From contig DBLF01000106.1 in NCBI GenBank assembly GCA_002297965.1, forward strand, positions 1 through 34,441: a DNA stretch of 34,441 nucleotides, read 5' to 3'. The stretch's first letter is position 1; each line of letters opens with the position of its first letter. The position numbers were made by a program, and so were the translations under genes. This stretch comes from Candidatus Segatella papionis (lineage in GTDB: Bacteria > Bacteroidota > Bacteroidia > Bacteroidales > Bacteroidaceae). Positions 32,984-34,441 of this stretch are shown piece by piece. The notes beneath the pieces are model-generated. The model was not told the origin of the DNA and ran no database searches. It saw only the letters and a list, made by a program, of their open reading frames with translations.

Positions 32984-34028
32984 CCAACCTTGCTTCCCAT
33001 TCTTCTATAGTCGGCATTGTGCCTTCCAGCTTTTCTGGGTAGAACTTTTCTAGGTCGTACTCAGATATAGCAATGGGTTGACTGCTTGATTCCAAGGCAT
33101 ATTGGGCTTGGATGCGGTCTTTTTCTTTGCAAATAAGAATGCCTATTGTTGGGTTATCTCGTCCTTCCTTGCGAAGAAGATGGTTGCAAGCTACCACATA
33201 GCCTCCAAGTTGTCCGACATCCGCAAAAGTAAAGGAGCCAATCTTGACTTCCAAAACTATATAGCATGACAAGTTTAAGTTGTAAAAAAGCAAGTCGATG
33301 AAGTTCTCCTTCTCTCCTATCTGCAAGCGATATTCCTTACCTACGTATGCAAAACCAGTACCCAGTTCTGTTAGAAACTTTGTGATATTGTTGAGCAAAG
33401 CATCTTTAAGAATACGCTCGTTATAGGGCTTGGTTATACCAGTGAAAGCAAAGTTATATGGGTCTTTGGTCAACTCCTGAGCTAAGTCGCTATCGACATC
33501 AGGCAATGTGTTCTTGAAATTACTCAAGGCTTTGGCCTGTCGCTCATATAGAGACGAGTCAATGAAATTGTGAAGCACATTCCTACTCCATCCATTTATC
33601 ACTGTTTGATGCATATAGAACAATGCCTTTTGAGGATTCGCCAAGAATTTGTCAATCAGCAACATGTGATGTCCCCAAGGAGTGGAGAAAATATCATTTT
33701 CTAATTGGTCAGCAACTTGCTGACCATTTTCTGTGTATGGCAGGTAAATACAATAGAAATTCTTCATGTAAAGAAGATTCTTCGGCGAGAAACAAGTAGC
33801 CAAAGGATTTGCTTCTTTCAAATCTCTACTAAGGTTATTGAAAAATTTACTTCCCCAACGAGTCTCTGCCTTTAGGGCAACTATGTCTCTGCCCAAACTC
33901 CAATAGAATTTGAGCATTTCTGTATTGACCTTTACCGCAGCCTTTATCTGACTCTGGCGATAACGCTTGCTAAGTTCCTTGATCCATTGCAAGTAATCCT
34001 TATCCAATATACTTATCGGCTTGTTCAT
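32970..34028 (-). CDS. DUF1016 / YhcG-type PD-(D/E)XK nuclease
   Basis: The 352-aa protein has a DUF1016 N-terminal helical domain (about 10-155, with VNTEMLKFYWSLGRDIV and WGSKFFNNLSRDLKEANP) and a C-terminal PDDEXK nuclease domain (about 170-335). The latter has the family string LIDKFLANPQKALFYMHQTVINGWSRNVL just before it, and the catalytic core FIDLLFYNLNLSCYIVLEVKIG (Asp, then E-V-K). Proteins of this family are linked to mobile elements, restriction systems and DNA repair; the biological target is not settled. The ATG at 34028 (MNKPISILDK) is chosen; a longer frame to 34106 overlaps the nitroreductase gene. It lies 20 bases after the nitroreductase stop and may be read from the same transcript. 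Confidence 0.88.
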   Translation of the reverse strand: MNKPISILDKDYLQWIKELSKRYRQSQIKAAVKVNTEMLKFYWSLGRDIVALKAETRWGSKFFNNLSRDLKEANPLATCFSPKNLLYMKNFYCIYLPYTENGQQVADQLENDIFSTPWGHHMLLIDKFLANPQKALFYMHQTVINGWSRNVLHNFIDSSLYERQAKALSNFKNTLPDVDSDLAQELTKDPYNFAFTGITKPYNERILKDALLNNITKFLTELGTGFAYVGKEYRLQIGEKENFIDLLFYNLNLSCYIVLEVKIGSFTFADVGQLGGYVVACNHLLRKEGRDNPTIGILICKEKDRIQAQYALESSSQPIAISEYDLEKFYPEKLEGTMPTIEEWEARLGGCL

Positions 34029-34048
34029 ACCATTATACTTTTTAGCCC

Positions 34049-34441
34049 TTACACTTCCTCCACGATTTCCTCCATCGCCTTGCGCTTCTTCTCGCCACGA
34101 GGACAATCCTCGGCGATATGACCTACGGGCACGATGACCACTGGCTCGAAGCCCTCACGATGAAAGTGCTGATTGACGATGGCTGGGTCGAAGGCGCATA
34201 CCCAGCAAGTACCCAATCCTCGCTCGGTGGCGGCAAGGCAGAGGTGCTCGGTGGCGATGGCTACGTCGATGTCGCCATGAGGCTTCTCGTCGTACTTGCG
34301 CACCCAGTTCTCCTCCACGTTCTTCATGCCCACGACATACATCGGGGCGGTCTTGAACCAAGGACGGTCGTATGCCTGCTGCAACTGCTGCTTGGCTTCG
34401 TCGGAGCGAACGATGAGCCAATGCCAAGGCTGCTTGTTGCA
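34049..34441 (-). CDS. Nitroreductase family protein, partial
   Basis: The C-terminal 130 residues of a nitroreductase-family flavoprotein; the N-terminus lies beyond the right edge. The visible start CNKQPWHWLIV corresponds to the family's FMN-binding NxQPW motif region. ERGLGTCWVCAF and PVVIVPVGH are the usual glycine loop and the dimer/FMN strand near the C-terminus. These enzymes reduce nitro compounds or quinones with NAD(P)H as FMN-bound dimers in the cytoplasm. High-GC codon use matches the metabolic genes at the left of the window, so it is probably core chromosome and may mark the right border of the defence region. Confidence 0.85.
   Translation of the reverse strand, partial: CNKQPWHWLIVRSDEAKQQLQQAYDRPWFKTAPMYVVGMKNVEENWVRKYDEKPHGDIDVAIATEHLCLAATERGLGTCWVCAFDPAIVNQHFHREGFEPVVIVPVGHIAEDCPRGEKKRKAMEEIVEEV

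Noticed and set aside
1..34441. tRNA and rRNA genes
   Set aside because: No cloverleaf with a T-arm GGTTCGA-type sequence or any rRNA-like stretch was recognised in the intergenic regions.

Overview
The window looks like a chromosome segment of a Bacteroidales bacterium, most like Prevotella/Segatella. The reasons are the promoters, nearly all of the Bacteroidetes type (a -7 box TAnnTTTG with a TTTG-like -33 box 19-20 bases upstream), the lack of clear Shine-Dalgarno sites, a Bacteroidetes-style outer-membrane beta-barrel with a TonB-type plug, a FucP-family sugar permease, and multi-copy-type genes such as the DUF4143 ATPase and the Rpn/PD-(D/E)XK 'transposase'. The species call is inference.

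Positions 1-10,900 hold ordinary metabolic and envelope genes: an MFS transporter, a secreted S9 (DPP-IV/acylaminoacyl-type) peptidase, a TonB-plug outer-membrane protein, two adjacent PLP enzymes of sulfur amino-acid metabolism (a Cys/Met trans-sulfuration enzyme and a MalY/PatB-type C-S lyase), and a glutamate/aspartate-type symporter. Convergent pairs are separated by long perfect hairpins that overlap the stop codons of both genes or of one.

Positions 10,966-17,571 form a mannitol/fructose locus: a FucP-family permease, a mannitol 2-dehydrogenase with the K-N-H catalytic triad, a LacI-type regulator, a PfkB fructokinase and a small outer-membrane/porin-like protein. Read together, they take mannitol in, oxidise it to fructose and phosphorylate it to fructose-6-phosphate. 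The two key promoters (dehydrogenase and fructokinase) carry the same three-box LacI-type operator array in the same geometry: box, 19 bp, box, 12 bp, box, then exactly 45 bp to the -7 element. The boxes lie upstream of the core promoter, which suggests activation or looping rather than simple blocking.

Positions 17,661-21,663 hold a VOC-family protein, a DUF4143 AAA ATPase whose promoter and leader contain five copies of a 19-20 bp repeat at 32-33 bp spacing, a flavodoxin-like lipoprotein, and an Rpn-family nuclease/transposase. Many intergenic leaders in this window contain short decayed direct repeats whose sequence differs from one leader to the next.

Positions 21,851-32,680 hold a compact, A+T-richer defence operon on the minus strand that reads as a type 4 BREX system: brxP (PAPS-reductase-like PP-loop protein with ferredoxin-type clusters), brxC (large P-loop ATPase), pglZ (alkaline-phosphatase superfamily) and a short brxL (AAA ATPase), followed by an unrecognised acidic 141-aa protein. 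There is no PglX methyltransferase. The operon is preceded by about 400 bases of leader with strong, partly mutually exclusive RNA hairpins and a possible 24-aa peptide. A DUF1016 (YhcG-type) nuclease, a 43-aa overlapping open frame and the C-terminal part of a nitroreductase close the window. The BREX-4 operon with its extra gene and leader, and the conserved three-box promoters, are the main points of interest.
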